Assembly (NCBI RefSeq): GCF_019977395.1
Contig: NZ_AP024660.1
Location: 992,001 to 1,056,000, forward strand
Reading direction: 5' to 3'
Length of the DNA stretch: 64,000 nt
Origin: Arthrobacter sp. NicSoilC5
GTDB taxonomy: Bacteria > Actinomycetota > Actinomycetes > Actinomycetales > Micrococcaceae
Shown here: positions 14,390 to 23,491 of the stretch, piece after piece
Position numbering within the stretch: the first letter of the stretch is position 1
Layout of the letters: each line of letters starts with the position of its first letter
Notes under the pieces: model-generated
The model's input: the letters and a program-made list of their open reading frames with translations, nothing else
Told to the model about the DNA's origin: nothing
Database searches by the model: none
Translations under genes and position numbers: made by a program

Positions 14390-14620
14390 TTAGCCGTTGA
14401 TATTTCGGGGATCTTTGCCGGGCTTCACGGTGTCCTTAGCTCGGATCTTCCCGTCGGTTCCACTGATCCTTACCTCGCCACCCCCGTTGTTACCCGAGTA
14501 GCCTTTGGCCGCCTTCGCAGCGCCAGCCTGTGTTGAGTGAACAGACGAGGCCCTTGAAGCGCCGTCGCGCTTTGCCTGCCACGTTCCGCCTTCACCTTTA
14601 GTTACGCTGTAATCGGCCAT
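14390..14620 (-). CDS. DUF2188 domain protein, 76 aa
   Basis: The protein begins MADYSVTKGEGGTWQAKRDG and matches the short DUF2188 family: a strand-rich N-terminus, a small helical QAGAAKAAKGYSG region and a basic end IRAKDTVKPGKDPRN. Function of the family is unknown; small DUF2188 proteins often accompany mobile or defence genes. The ATG at 14620 follows CAGGAG at 9 nt; an in-frame start 54 nt earlier would add residues without similarity. It is upstream of and on the same strand as the cyclase operon, separated from it by the inverted repeat at 14287-14328, so co-transcription is possible but not shown. Confidence 0.7.
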   Translation of the reverse strand: MADYSVTKGEGGTWQAKRDGASRASSVHSTQAGAAKAAKGYSGNNGGGEVRISGTDGKIRAKDTVKPGKDPRNING

Positions 14621-14707
14621 GTCATTTACTCCTGGTTCATGAGGTCGAACAAAGGAAAGAAATACGTCTCCCATCGAGCCGTGACGGGAGCTTCGAACGG
14701 TTGGGCT

Positions 14708-14863
14708 AAATCGCCAGCTAGGCCAGTTTTTCGCCGACTACTTAGGATGAAATCGCCAACTAGTTGCCAAACCGCGAACTAGCTTCCGATCTCACACCAT
14801 TTGTATTGTCAAAGGGACCAAATGGGCTGTCCATCTACAGCAACAGTTGGAAGACTTCCAACT
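14708..14863. repeat. Cluster of short repeats and palindromes upstream of DUF2188
   Basis: The 305-bp gap between nrdF and DUF2188 has no gene but is full of related short elements. AAATCGCCAGCTAG (14708-14721) and AAATCGCCAACTAG (14750-14763) are direct repeats 42 bp apart. CAACTAGTTG (14757-14766) is a perfect palindrome. AGTTGGAAG-A-CTTCCAACT (14845-14863) is a 9-bp-arm palindrome. The shared half-site is CCAACT/AGTTGG. They may bind a regulator of the DUF2188/cyclase region. Confidence 0.5.
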
Positions 14864-14925
14864 AGCCTGGCAGCTTCTTCCATTTAGGTGCGGTTCTTCC
14901 ACTTAGGTCTGCGTCTCACAACCAG

Positions 14926-16008
<1,083 letters not shown>

Positions 16009-18129
16009 CTACAGCATGCAGGAGACGCAGCCCTCGACCTCGGTCCCTTCCAGCGCGAGCTGGCGGAGACGGATGTAGTAGATGGTCTTGATGCCCTTCT
16101 TCCAGGCGTAGATCTGGGCCTTGTTGATGTCGCGGGTGGTGGCGGTGTCCTTGAAGAACAGCGTCAGTGACAGGCCCTGGTCCACGTGCTGCGTCGCGGC
16201 GGCGTAGGTGTCAATGACCTTCTCGTAGCCGATCTCGTACGCGTCCTGATAGTACTCCAGGTTGTCGTTGGTCAGGTACGGCGCCGGGTAGTACACGCGG
16301 CCCAGCTTGCCTTCCTTGCGGATCTCGATCTTGGACGCCACCGGGTGAATCGAGGAGGTGGAGTTGTTGATGTAGGAGATCGAACCCGTCGGCGGAACAG
16401 CCTGCAGGTTCTGGTTGTAGATGCCGTGCTCCATGACGGAGGCCTTCAGCGCCTGCCAGTCAGCCTGGGTGGGGATGTGCACGTTCTTGAACAGGTCGCG
16501 GACCTTCTCGGTCTGCGGCACCCACTCTTGCTCCGTGTACTTGTCGAAGAACTCGCCGGAGGCGTACTTGGACTTCTCGAAGCCGCCGAACGTCTGGCCG
16601 GTTTCGATGGCCAGCAGGTTGGAGGCACGGACGGCGTGGTACACCACCGAGTAGAAGTAGATGTTGGTGAAGTCCAGGCCCTCTTCGGAACCGTAGTGGA
16701 CCCGCTCGCGGGCCAGGTAGCCGTGCAGGTTCATCTGGCCCAAGCCAATGGCGTGGCTCTGGTCGTTGCCCCTGGCGATGGACGGCACCGAGGTGATGTT
16801 GGACATGTCGGACACTGCGGACAGGGACCGGATGGCCGTCTCGATGGTCAGGCCGAAGTCCGGCGAGTCCATGGTCTTGGCGATGTTCAGCGAACCGAGG
16901 TTGCAGGAAATGTCCTTGCCGGTCTCGTCGTAGGACAGGTCATCGTTGTACGTGGTGGGCTGGGAAACCTGGAGGATTTCCGAGCACAGGTTGGACATGA
17001 TGATCTTGCCGTCGATCGGGTTGGCCCGGTTCACGGTGTCTTCGAACATGATGTACGGGTAGCCGGATTCGAACTGGATCTCGGCGAGGGTCTGGAAGAA
17101 CTCCCGAGCCTTGATCTTGGTCTTCTTGATCCGGGAATCGTCCACCATCTCGTAGTACTTCTCGGTGACCGAGACGTCGGAGAAGGGCATGCCGTAGACG
17201 CGCTCCACGTCGTAGGGCGAGAACAGGTACATGTCCTCGTCCTTCTTGGCCAGCTCGAACGTGATGTCCGGGATGACGACGCCCAGCGAGAGGGTCTTGA
17301 TGCGGATCTTCTCGTCCGCGTTCTCGCGCTTGGTGTCCAGGAAGCGGTAGATGTCCGGGTGGTGCGCGTGCAGGTACACGGCGCCGGCACCCTGGCGGGC
17401 ACCGAGCTGGTTGGCGTAGGAGAAGCTGTCTTCGAGGAGCTTCATCACGGGGATGACGCCGGAGGACTGGTTCTCGATCTGCTTGATGGGCGCACCCACC
17501 TCGCGGATGTTGGTCAGTGCGAACGCCACGCCGCCACCGCGCTTGGACAGCTGCAGTGCGGAGTTGATGGAGCGGCCGATCGACTCCATGTTGTCTTCGA
17601 TGCGGAGCAGGAAGCAGGAGACCAGCTCGCCGCGCTGCTTCTTGCCTGCGTTGAGGAAGGTGGGTGTGGCCGGCTGGAAGCGGCCGTCGATGATCTCATC
17701 CACCATCTGCAGGGCGAGCTGCTCGTTGCCGCGCGCCAGGTGCAGGGCCACCATGCAGACGCGGTCTTCGTAGCGCTCCAGGAAGCGCTTGCCGTCGAAC
17801 GTCTTCAGCGTGTATGAGGTGTAGAACTTGAAGGCGCCCAGGAAGGTCTCGAAGCGGAACTTCTTCTTGTAGGCACGGTTGAACAGGTCACGGATGAAGT
17901 TCATCGTGTACTGGTCCAGCGTCTCGCGCTCGTAGTACTGGTTCTTCACCAGGTAGTCGAGCTTCTCCTCCAGGTCGTGGAAGAACACGGTGTTGTTGTT
18001 CACGTGCTGCAGGAAGTACTGGTGGGCGGCCTCGCGGTCGGCGTCGAACTGGATTTCGCCGTTCGGGCCGTAGAGGTTCAGCATGGCGTTCAGCTCGTGG
18101 TAACCCAAGCCCTTGTAGGCGGCGGGCAT
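16009..18129 (-). CDS. nrdE: Ribonucleoside-diphosphate reductase class Ib, alpha subunit
   Basis: NrdE is the catalytic subunit that reduces NDPs. From ATG 18129 it has 706 residues, the size of class Ib enzymes. Family landmarks include [15 protein letters not shown], the [20 protein letters not shown] segment with an active-site Cys, [42 protein letters not shown] and [20 protein letters not shown]. The C-terminus EGCVSCML supplies the redox Cys pair served by NrdH. There is no ATP-cone, as expected for class Ib. An in-frame TTG at 18180 would add 17 residues and overlap nrdI by 31 nt; neither start has a strong ribosome-binding site, so the N-terminus is uncertain. Confidence 0.95.
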   Translation of the reverse strand: MPAAYKGLGYHELNAMLNLYGPNGEIQFDADREAAHQYFLQHVNNNTVFFHDLEEKLDYLVKNQYYERETLDQYTMNFIRDLFNRAYKKKFRFETFLGAFKFYTSYTLKTFDGKRFLERYEDRVCMVALHLARGNEQLALQMVDEIIDGRFQPATPTFLNAGKKQRGELVSCFLLRIEDNMESIGRSINSALQLSKRGGGVAFALTNIREVGAPIKQIENQSSGVIPVMKLLEDSFSYANQLGARQGAGAVYLHAHHPDIYRFLDTKRENADEKIRIKTLSLGVVIPDITFELAKKDEDMYLFSPYDVERVYGMPFSDVSVTEKYYEMVDDSRIKKTKIKAREFFQTLAEIQFESGYPYIMFEDTVNRANPIDGKIIMSNLCSEILQVSQPTTYNDDLSYDETGKDISCNLGSLNIAKTMDSPDFGLTIETAIRSLSAVSDMSNITSVPSIARGNDQSHAIGLGQMNLHGYLARERVHYGSEEGLDFTNIYFYSVVYHAVRASNLLAIETGQTFGGFEKSKYASGEFFDKYTEQEWVPQTEKVRDLFKNVHIPTQADWQALKASVMEHGIYNQNLQAVPPTGSISYINNSTSSIHPVASKIEIRKEGKLGRVYYPAPYLTNDNLEYYQDAYEIGYEKVIDTYAAATQHVDQGLSLTLFFKDTATTRDINKAQIYAWKKGIKTIYYIRLRQLALEGTEVEGCVSCML

Positions 18130-18149
18130 CTCAGGCTTCTGGGCCCTGG

Positions 18150-18674
18150 TTACTTCTGTGTCTGCGACAGTCGTGTCCAAAACGTGTCCAATCCTTGGTT
18201 GACCCGGGTGACGTCTTCCGGCGTTCCCATAAGTTCGAATCGATAAAGGTGGGGTACCTGGCATTTGGCGGCAATGATGTCCGCGGCCATGCAGTAGTTT
18301 TCCCCGAAGTTTGTGTTGCCGGCGCCGATGACGCCGCGGAGCAGTTGCCTGTTCTGCGGGTTGTTCAGGAACCGGATGACCTGCTTGGGAACGGACCCCT
18401 CTCCCCCGGTGCCGCCGTAGGTTGGCACAACCAGCACGAACGGCCGGGTGGCGAGGAGGGGTGCGTCCTTTGCATACAACGGGATCCGGGCCACCTTCCG
18501 GCCAAGCTTCGCGACGAAGCGGCTGGTGTTCTCGGATGCCGAGGAAAAGTAGATGAGCGGGCTGTCCGTGACGACCTGCTCCGGTTGGTGGTGCGAAGTG
18601 GCCGGCGGGGACACCTCCACGCGCTGAGCCGCGTGGTGTTGCGAAGCGCTTCGCTGTGCTGTTGGTGCTGCCAT
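18150..18674 (-). CDS. nrdI: NrdI flavodoxin-like protein
   Basis: NrdI is a small flavoprotein that helps build the Mn2-tyrosyl radical in NrdF. The core starts at [16 protein letters not shown], an FMN-phosphate loop, followed by [17 protein letters not shown] and [17 protein letters not shown], all family hallmarks. About 35 residues of Ser/Ala/His-rich sequence precede the core, longer than in most NrdI proteins. The ATG at 18674 has GAGGTG 7 nt upstream; a GTG at 18683 is an alternative. It lies between nrdH and nrdE. Confidence 0.92.
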   Translation of the reverse strand: MAAPTAQRSASQHHAAQRVEVSPPATSHHQPEQVVTDSPLIYFSSASENTSRFVAKLGRKVARIPLYAKDAPLLATRPFVLVVPTYGGTGGEGSVPKQVIRFLNNPQNRQLLRGVIGAGNTNFGENYCMAADIIAAKCQVPHLYRFELMGTPEDVTRVNQGLDTFWTRLSQTQK

Positions 18675-18724
18675 GGGAGTCACCTCAGCTGGTTGATGGT
18701 TGCCGGCAGGAAAAGCTGTGGCTC

Positions 18725-18970
18725 CTAGGCCACGGAGGAAACGGCTGACAGCGCGAGTTCCTCGATCTTGTCCGGGCGGAAGCCGGACCAGTGGTCCTGG
18801 TCGGTGACCACAACGGGAGCCTGCATGTAGCCCAATGCCTTCAGGCGCTCGAGTGCCTCGGCGTCCTGGGAGATGTCAACGCTCTGGTAGGTGATGCCCT
18901 TCTTGTCGAGCGCGCGGTAAGTGGCGTTGCACTGAACACAAGCAGGCTTCGTGTAAACCGTTACGGTCAT
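18725..18970 (-). CDS. nrdH: Glutaredoxin-like protein NrdH
   Basis: NrdH is the electron donor for NrdEF, reduced by thioredoxin reductase. The 81-residue protein begins [20 protein letters not shown] with the CVQC active site and has the WSGFRPDKI motif near the end that marks NrdH. The ATG at 18970 lies after AGGGGACAGG. An in-frame extension to 19054 has no similarity and crosses the regulatory region. It is the first gene of the nrdHIEF operon. Confidence 0.95.
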   Translation of the reverse strand: MTVTVYTKPACVQCNATYRALDKKGITYQSVDISQDAEALERLKALGYMQAPVVVTDQDHWSGFRPDKIEELALSAVSSVA

Positions 18971-19032
18971 TGTCCCTGTCCCCTTAGTTGAACTCTTCTG
19001 CTGGGTCGGTGTCCCCGTCCAGCTGTATGTAG

Positions 19033-19048
19033 ATACTACATGTAGTGC
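19033..19048. promoter_or_regulatory. Candidate NrdR box upstream of nrdH
   Basis: ATACTACATGTAGTGC centres on the palindrome ACTACATGTAGT and matches the core of the NrdR consensus (CwAtATaTwG) in 8 of 10 positions. NrdR represses ribonucleotide reductase genes when dATP is high. It lies about 65 bp upstream of the nrdH start. The second box usually found about 30 bp away is not obvious here. Confidence 0.55.
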
Positions 19049-19106
19049 AGACACCTCTTTGGAACCCCAAGATGATGTATTACAAGTATGTCATTTAATG
19101 CACCGT

Positions 19107-19182
19107 TAATCCACAGGCAGGGACTGGAAAAATGCCCGGGATCCCGGGATTTTTGCCGTCTTGGTCCACACCCTGTGGATGG
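19107..19182. promoter_or_regulatory. Three DnaA-box-like nonamers upstream of nrdH
   Basis: TAATCCACA (19107-19115), TGGTCCACA (19162-19170) and TGTGGATGG (19174-19182, inverted) each differ slightly from the TTRTCCACA DnaA box. DnaA regulates nrd genes in some bacteria. Three near-matches within 76 bp are suggestive but could be chance. Confidence 0.3.
19128..19155. terminator. CCCGGGATCCCGGG hairpin with A/T flanks
   Basis: A perfect 14-bp palindrome at 19135-19148 is flanked by AAAAATG and ATTTTTG, so a GC stem is followed by a T-run in both directions. It may act as a second terminator behind tspO. It lies upstream of the candidate NrdR box, so it would insulate nrdH from upstream transcription. 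Confidence 0.45.
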
Positions 19183-19253
19183 GGTTGAACACATATGCAC
19201 AGTCCGCGTGTCGTGATTCCCGGCGTGTCGCCCGGCCGTCCGGCCACAAGGAA

Positions 19254-19293
19254 AAGGGTCCCTGACCACTACATGTAGTGGTCAGGGACCCTT
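19254..19293 (-). terminator. 20-bp-arm perfect palindrome, terminator behind tspO
   Basis: AAGGGTCCCTGACCACTACA and its exact complement form a 40-bp palindrome 47 nt beyond the tspO stop. On the minus strand it is followed by TTCCTT, so it can serve as an intrinsic terminator. Its centre, CACTACATGTAGTG, is the same core as the candidate NrdR box at 19033-19048. Confidence 0.7.
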
Positions 19294-19340
19294 GGGACCT
19301 GCAGCACCCCCGGAGGACGCTGAACCGGCAGCCCTTCCGC

Positions 19341-19862
19341 CTAAGGCCTGGCTGGATTGAGCCGGGCGATGGCGGTGGACAACACAGTGGCGAAGCCGCA
19401 CCATGCCGCATACGGAGCCAGCGATGCTCCGGCAACCCGGTTCAGCCGGTACGTCCTGCGCACCAGGTCTGCGCTGCTGGCCGCCAGTACCGCCGCCTCG
19501 GCAGCGGCCAGCCACGGCCGGCGGGAGCGCCAGAAGAACCAGCTCCACGAAGCGTTGAGTACCAGGTTGGCGGCCAGTGCACCCCTGTAGGCGCGCAGTT
19601 CCCGGCTGTGGTCCTTCCTGACCGGACCCGGAGTGTCGGCAGCCCTGTCCAGCTCCACCGCGTTGTCGAGTGCGGCGGCGGACGTCACGGCAAGGTCCGC
19701 ATACAGGGCCGTCCACACCACGGGAAAGGCAATCGCGGGCGGCTGCCAGTCCGGCTTGCGCAGCTTAAGGTACCAACTGCTCCGGGGGTCCGTCGCAACA
19801 CCGCCCGCGGCGGCGGTGGCCACCGTTGCCGCGGTGGTCCACGCGAGCGTCTTCAGTTTCAT
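19341..19862 (-). CDS. TspO/MBR family membrane protein
   Basis: The 173-residue protein belongs to the tryptophan-rich TspO family of five-helix membrane proteins that bind porphyrins and are linked to oxidative stress. WYLKLRKPDWQPPAIAFPVV is the family's hallmark loop before the second helix, and LVLNASWSWFFWRSRRPWLA matches the fourth-helix region. The ATG at 19862 lies behind AGGAGG at 6 nt. An insert after the second helix (ELDRAADTPGPVRKDHSREL) makes it a little longer than usual. It stands alone, 35 nt downstream of the lipid operon stop. Confidence 0.88.
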   Translation of the reverse strand: MKLKTLAWTTAATVATAAAGGVATDPRSSWYLKLRKPDWQPPAIAFPVVWTALYADLAVTSAAALDNAVELDRAADTPGPVRKDHSRELRAYRGALAANLVLNASWSWFFWRSRRPWLAAAEAAVLAASSADLVRRTYRLNRVAGASLAPYAAWCGFATVLSTAIARLNPARP

Positions 19863-19897
19863 GCGTCCTCCTGTCCCCGCTGGGTACACGGTGAAAC

Positions 19898-21274
19898 CTA
19901 CAGCTGTGCCTCCCGGCGGTCCAGCACAATCTGCTGCACGTCAAGGTACCCGGACTGGAACCCGGCGCGCGAGTAGCAGAGGTAGAACAGCCACATCCGC
20001 TGGAACACGGCGTCGAAGCCCAGGTCCCCTACCTCGCGGGAACGGGCAAGGAACCGTTCCTCCCACAGCCGCAGGGTGGCAGCGTAGTGGTCGCCCATGC
20101 CCATCCGCTCCCGAACCCGCAGGGTGGTGTGCTGCTGCGTCACGCCCTCGATGGCCCGGACGGACGGCAGGAAGCCGCCGGGGAAGATGTACTTGTGCAC
20201 CCAAGTGTAGGCGTTGCGGGTGGCCAGCATGCGCCCGTGCGGCATGGTGATCGCCTGGATGGCCACCTTTCCACCCGGGGCCAGGACGCGGTCGATCGTC
20301 TGGAAATAAATGGGCCAGTACTCATACCCCACGGCCTCGATCATCTCGACGGACACCACGGCGTCGTACTCCCCTTCCACGGCGCGGTAGTCCTGCAGGG
20401 CCACCGTCACGCGGTCCGCGAAGCCAGCCTCCGAAATGCGTTCCTGCGCCAGCGCCTGCTGCTCACTGGACAGCGTGACGCTGTAGACGGTGGCGCCGCG
20501 GGCAGCGGCACGCAGGGCAAGCTCACCCCAGCCGGTGCCGATTTCCAGCAAGCGGGTACCCTCGCCTACGCCGGCCTTGTCCAGCAGCCGGTCGATCTTG
20601 GCCTGCTGGGCCTCCGCCAGGGAATCCCACGCCACCGAGGACAGCGGCCCGGCCCCGCCGGGAAACAGCGCCGACGAGTAGCTCATGGTGGTGTCCAGGA
20701 AGTTGGAGAACAGGTCGTTGGACAGGTCGTAGTGCCGCGAAATGTTGCTGCGGGTGTTTTGTTCGGCGTTGCGTTCCTGGCGCGGCGTCCGCGGCAGGTA
20801 CAGCGAGCGCAGCTTCTGCAGCGGCATGGGGATCAGCGTGTCCACCGAGGCCGCGAAGACTTCGAGCACCGCGGCCAGGTCGGATGCCTCCCAATCACCG
20901 GCCATGAAGGATTCGCCCAGCCCGATCAGCCCGTTGTCGCCGATCCGCGCCTCGAATGCTGCGGGCCGCAGCATGGTCATCACGGGGGCGTCCGGTCCGC
21001 CCATCCCCAGGACCGAACCGTCAGGGTATTCAACGCGCAGCGGAAGCCGCTTGACTGCACCCCTGAACATCAGGCCCGCGGCCTTCCCTGCAACATCGGC
21101 CTTGAGGCCCGACGGCGGCTGGGCAACACCGGGCCACAGGGCGGGATCGATGGTGGCGGGCGCAGCCGGGACCCCGCCGGCGGTCCAGGCTGCGGGCGGG
21201 TGGGTGGCGGCCGGCCCGTGGGTCTTGTTGTGGACGGAAGCTGAAGCAGTTCCGTTGTCGTCAGTCATTGTCAT
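19898..21274 (-). CDS. CFA synthase-family phospholipid methyltransferase
   Basis: The 458-residue protein matches cyclopropane-fatty-acyl-phospholipid synthases, which use S-adenosylmethionine to modify unsaturated acyl chains in membrane lipids. The N-terminal half is the lipid-binding part; ISRHYDLSNDLFSNFLDT marks the start of the catalytic half; LLEIGTGWGELALRAAARGA is the SAM-binding loop; YEYWPIYF and VSVEMIEAVGYEY match the active-site region. It is the last gene of a three-gene operon with DUF1365 and an FAD oxidoreductase, each overlapping by ATGA. Operons of this make-up in other bacteria handle modified fatty acids beyond simple cyclopropanes, so the exact product is uncertain. 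Confidence 0.85.
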   Translation of the reverse strand: MTMTDDNGTASASVHNKTHGPAATHPPAAWTAGGVPAAPATIDPALWPGVAQPPSGLKADVAGKAAGLMFRGAVKRLPLRVEYPDGSVLGMGGPDAPVMTMLRPAAFEARIGDNGLIGLGESFMAGDWEASDLAAVLEVFAASVDTLIPMPLQKLRSLYLPRTPRQERNAEQNTRSNISRHYDLSNDLFSNFLDTTMSYSSALFPGGAGPLSSVAWDSLAEAQQAKIDRLLDKAGVGEGTRLLEIGTGWGELALRAAARGATVYSVTLSSEQQALAQERISEAGFADRVTVALQDYRAVEGEYDAVVSVEMIEAVGYEYWPIYFQTIDRVLAPGGKVAIQAITMPHGRMLATRNAYTWVHKYIFPGGFLPSVRAIEGVTQQHTTLRVRERMGMGDHYAATLRLWEERFLARSREVGDLGFDAVFQRMWLFYLCYSRAGFQSGYLDVQQIVLDRREAQL

Positions 21275-22002
21275 TGAACTGCCTCCTGTGAGGGGTGATG
21301 TGGTCTGGCAACGACGGGCAGGCGTCTTGCCCAGAGTTTAATGCCCTGGACCCGGATCAGGGCGGATACCAGCAGCGGCGCGGCAGGCACCGTCAAAGCC
21401 GCCGCGAGGATGTTGGAAATGGTGGCTGGCCTGCGGCGGCCGTCCATGGTGGCCACGAAGGGGCGGTGCCCTTCGCGCTCAAGGACGATGGACACCGCAA
21501 GCCTGTCCCCGGGGGCAGGGAGTTTCATCCGGTACTGCCCGTCGACGTCGTTGAAAGGTGAAACGTAGAACGCTTTCGGCACCGAGGCACGGCCGCCGGG
21601 ATCGGTGTGCAGCAGGTAGCAATGCCGCTCGCCATAGGTGTTGTGGACCTCGGCCACCACGCACTGCAGTTCCCCGGTGGAGCGGTAGCACCAGAACAGC
21701 GTGAGCGGATTGAAGACGTAGCCAAAAACCCTGGCACTGGTCAGCATGTGGATAGCGCCGCCGTCGGGCTCTATTCCCTGGGTGCGCAGGTACCGCTCCA
21801 CGTTGGAGCGGATGTCCGCGTCCGGATCGCCCAGGTGGTCTCCGGCGCGGAACACCGCGAGTGGCCGGAGCAGCCCGGGCAGGCGGGGAAGGTTGTCGAC
21901 GTCCACGAACCAGCTGTAGCTCCGGTAGGTGAAAGCATTCTTCAACGGGGTGCGCCGCACATGGGAAATGGACGTGCGGTAGATCGAGGCCTCCATGGTC
22001 AT
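21271..22002 (-). CDS. DUF1365 domain protein
   Basis: The 243-residue protein is a standard DUF1365 member: SISHVRRTPLKNAFTYRSYS at the start, ARVFGYVFNPLTLFWCYRST in the middle, EVHNTYGERHCYLL, and VPKAFYVSPFNDVDGQYRM. The biochemical function is not established. The family is nearly always found between an FAD-binding oxidoreductase and a CFA-type methyltransferase, as here, so a role in fatty-acid modification is inferred. Both ends overlap their neighbours by 4 nt. Confidence 0.88.
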   Translation of the reverse strand: MTMEASIYRTSISHVRRTPLKNAFTYRSYSWFVDVDNLPRLPGLLRPLAVFRAGDHLGDPDADIRSNVERYLRTQGIEPDGGAIHMLTSARVFGYVFNPLTLFWCYRSTGELQCVVAEVHNTYGERHCYLLHTDPGGRASVPKAFYVSPFNDVDGQYRMKLPAPGDRLAVSIVLEREGHRPFVATMDGRRRPATISNILAAALTVPAAPLLVSALIRVQGIKLWARRLPVVARPHHPSQEAVQ

Positions 22003-23396
22003 ACAGGTTCTGCGGACAGCAGTTCCCGCTCCCCCTCGCCGGTGGAGTCCGTGGAATCGTCGGCCCGGGCCACCGGCCAGGTGCGGCCCAGCTTCTCCGC
22101 GGCGCGTACCCCGGAGAGGGCTCCGTCCTCGTGGAAGCCCCAGCCAAGGTACGCCCCGGCGTAAGCGATCCTGCCGTCGCCCAGCGCCGCGATGGCCTGC
22201 TGGGCTTTCAGGGATTCCGGAGTGTACTGCGGGTGTTCGTACACCATCCGTTCCAGCACGGCGTCGTCGGAGATCAGCTCCGACTCGCCCAGGCTCACCA
22301 GGTAGGGGCGGCCGTCCGCGGGCTCAAGCCGCTGCAGCCGGGTGAGGTCGTAGCTCACCAGCACCTTGTCCGGCCGGGCGTCGCAGGCCGGGAGCCGGTA
22401 GTTCCAGGACGCCTTGGCGTTGTCCGCCGCGGGCAGGACCGCCGGGTCCTGGTGGAACACGGTGTGGTTCACGGAATAGGGCATGCCGGCGAGCGCCTCC
22501 TTTTCCTCCGGCGTGGCGTCGGCCAGGAAGCCGAGTGCCTGGGCGGGATGGGTGGCGATCACGACGGCGTCAAAGCCTTCCAGCCCGCCGGCCGTTGCCA
22601 GCTCCACGCCCTCGGGCAGGCGCCGGATGGCGGTCACGGGAGTGTTGAGGCGCACGTCGGGGAGCGTGGCGGCAAGCTTTTCGACGTACCGTGCCGAGCC
22701 GCCGGTCACGGTGCGCCACTGAGGCGAGCCCTTGACTCCCAGCATGCCGTGGTGGCCAAGGAACGTGAAGAGGTACCGCGCCGGATAGGCCAGGGCGGTG
22801 GTGGGATCGCAGGACCAGACGGCGCTGACCACCGGGGTCATGAAGTGGGAAATGAAGTAGCTGCTGAACTTTTCCCGCGCCAGGAATTCCCCCAGCGTCA
22901 GTTCGGGCACGTCGACTTCGTCGCTGACGGCCGACGGCGGCGCCGTCCTGAGCAGTGCCCTCGCCTTCCGGTAAAAGCGGGTGACCTCCAGCAGCATCAG
23001 CAGGTAACGGCCGCGCAGCAGGCTGGAGGGCTTGGCGATGATTCCGCGCGCGCCGTCGCGGGCGCCGGCGTATTCCAGTCCGCAGCCGTCGCAGCGGATG
23101 GACATGCTCATCTCGGAGTCCTGGGTTTCGACGCCAAGTTCCGCGAAGAGCCGGAGCAGGGTGGGATAGGTCCGTTCGTTGTGCACGATGAACCCGGTGT
23201 CCACGCCGATGACGCTTCCGTCGGCCTGGGGCATGTCGTGGGTGTGGGCATGGCCGCCCAGCCGCGAATCGGCCTCAAACAGGGTGACGTCGTCCTGCCT
23301 GTTCAGTACGTAGGCGGCGGTCAATCCGGCCACCCCGCTGCCGATCACGGCTACGCGCCGCCGGCCGCCTGCACTTACTGCTGGGTCAAGTGACAC
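21999..23396 (-). CDS. FAD-dependent amine-oxidase-fold oxidoreductase
   Basis: The 465-residue protein begins with a Rossmann FAD motif, VAVIGSGVAGLTAAYVLNRQ, followed by VTLFEADSRLGGHAHTHDM, then VIGVDTGFIVHNERTYPTL, typical of the oxidoreductase partner of DUF1365. The middle carries FISHFMTPVVSAVWSCDP. It presumably oxidises or desaturates an acyl chain processed by the CFA-like enzyme. The GTG start at 23396 lies behind AGAGGAG. It is the first gene of the lipid operon and divergent from the LysR regulator, with a 95-nt shared promoter region. Confidence 0.85.
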   Translation of the reverse strand: MSLDPAVSAGGRRRVAVIGSGVAGLTAAYVLNRQDDVTLFEADSRLGGHAHTHDMPQADGSVIGVDTGFIVHNERTYPTLLRLFAELGVETQDSEMSMSIRCDGCGLEYAGARDGARGIIAKPSSLLRGRYLLMLLEVTRFYRKARALLRTAPPSAVSDEVDVPELTLGEFLAREKFSSYFISHFMTPVVSAVWSCDPTTALAYPARYLFTFLGHHGMLGVKGSPQWRTVTGGSARYVEKLAATLPDVRLNTPVTAIRRLPEGVELATAGGLEGFDAVVIATHPAQALGFLADATPEEKEALAGMPYSVNHTVFHQDPAVLPAADNAKASWNYRLPACDARPDKVLVSYDLTRLQRLEPADGRPYLVSLGESELISDDAVLERMVYEHPQYTPESLKAQQAIAALGDGRIAYAGAYLGWGFHEDGALSGVRAAEKLGRTWPVARADDSTDSTGEGERELLSAEPV

Positions 23397-23491
23397 TTCA
23401 GGCTCCTCTGCTGAACATTGCCGCTGTGCTGGTTATACAGACGGCTATTCGGCGCGGTCGCGGCGGCGGATGGGTGCAGTACTGTGAACTG

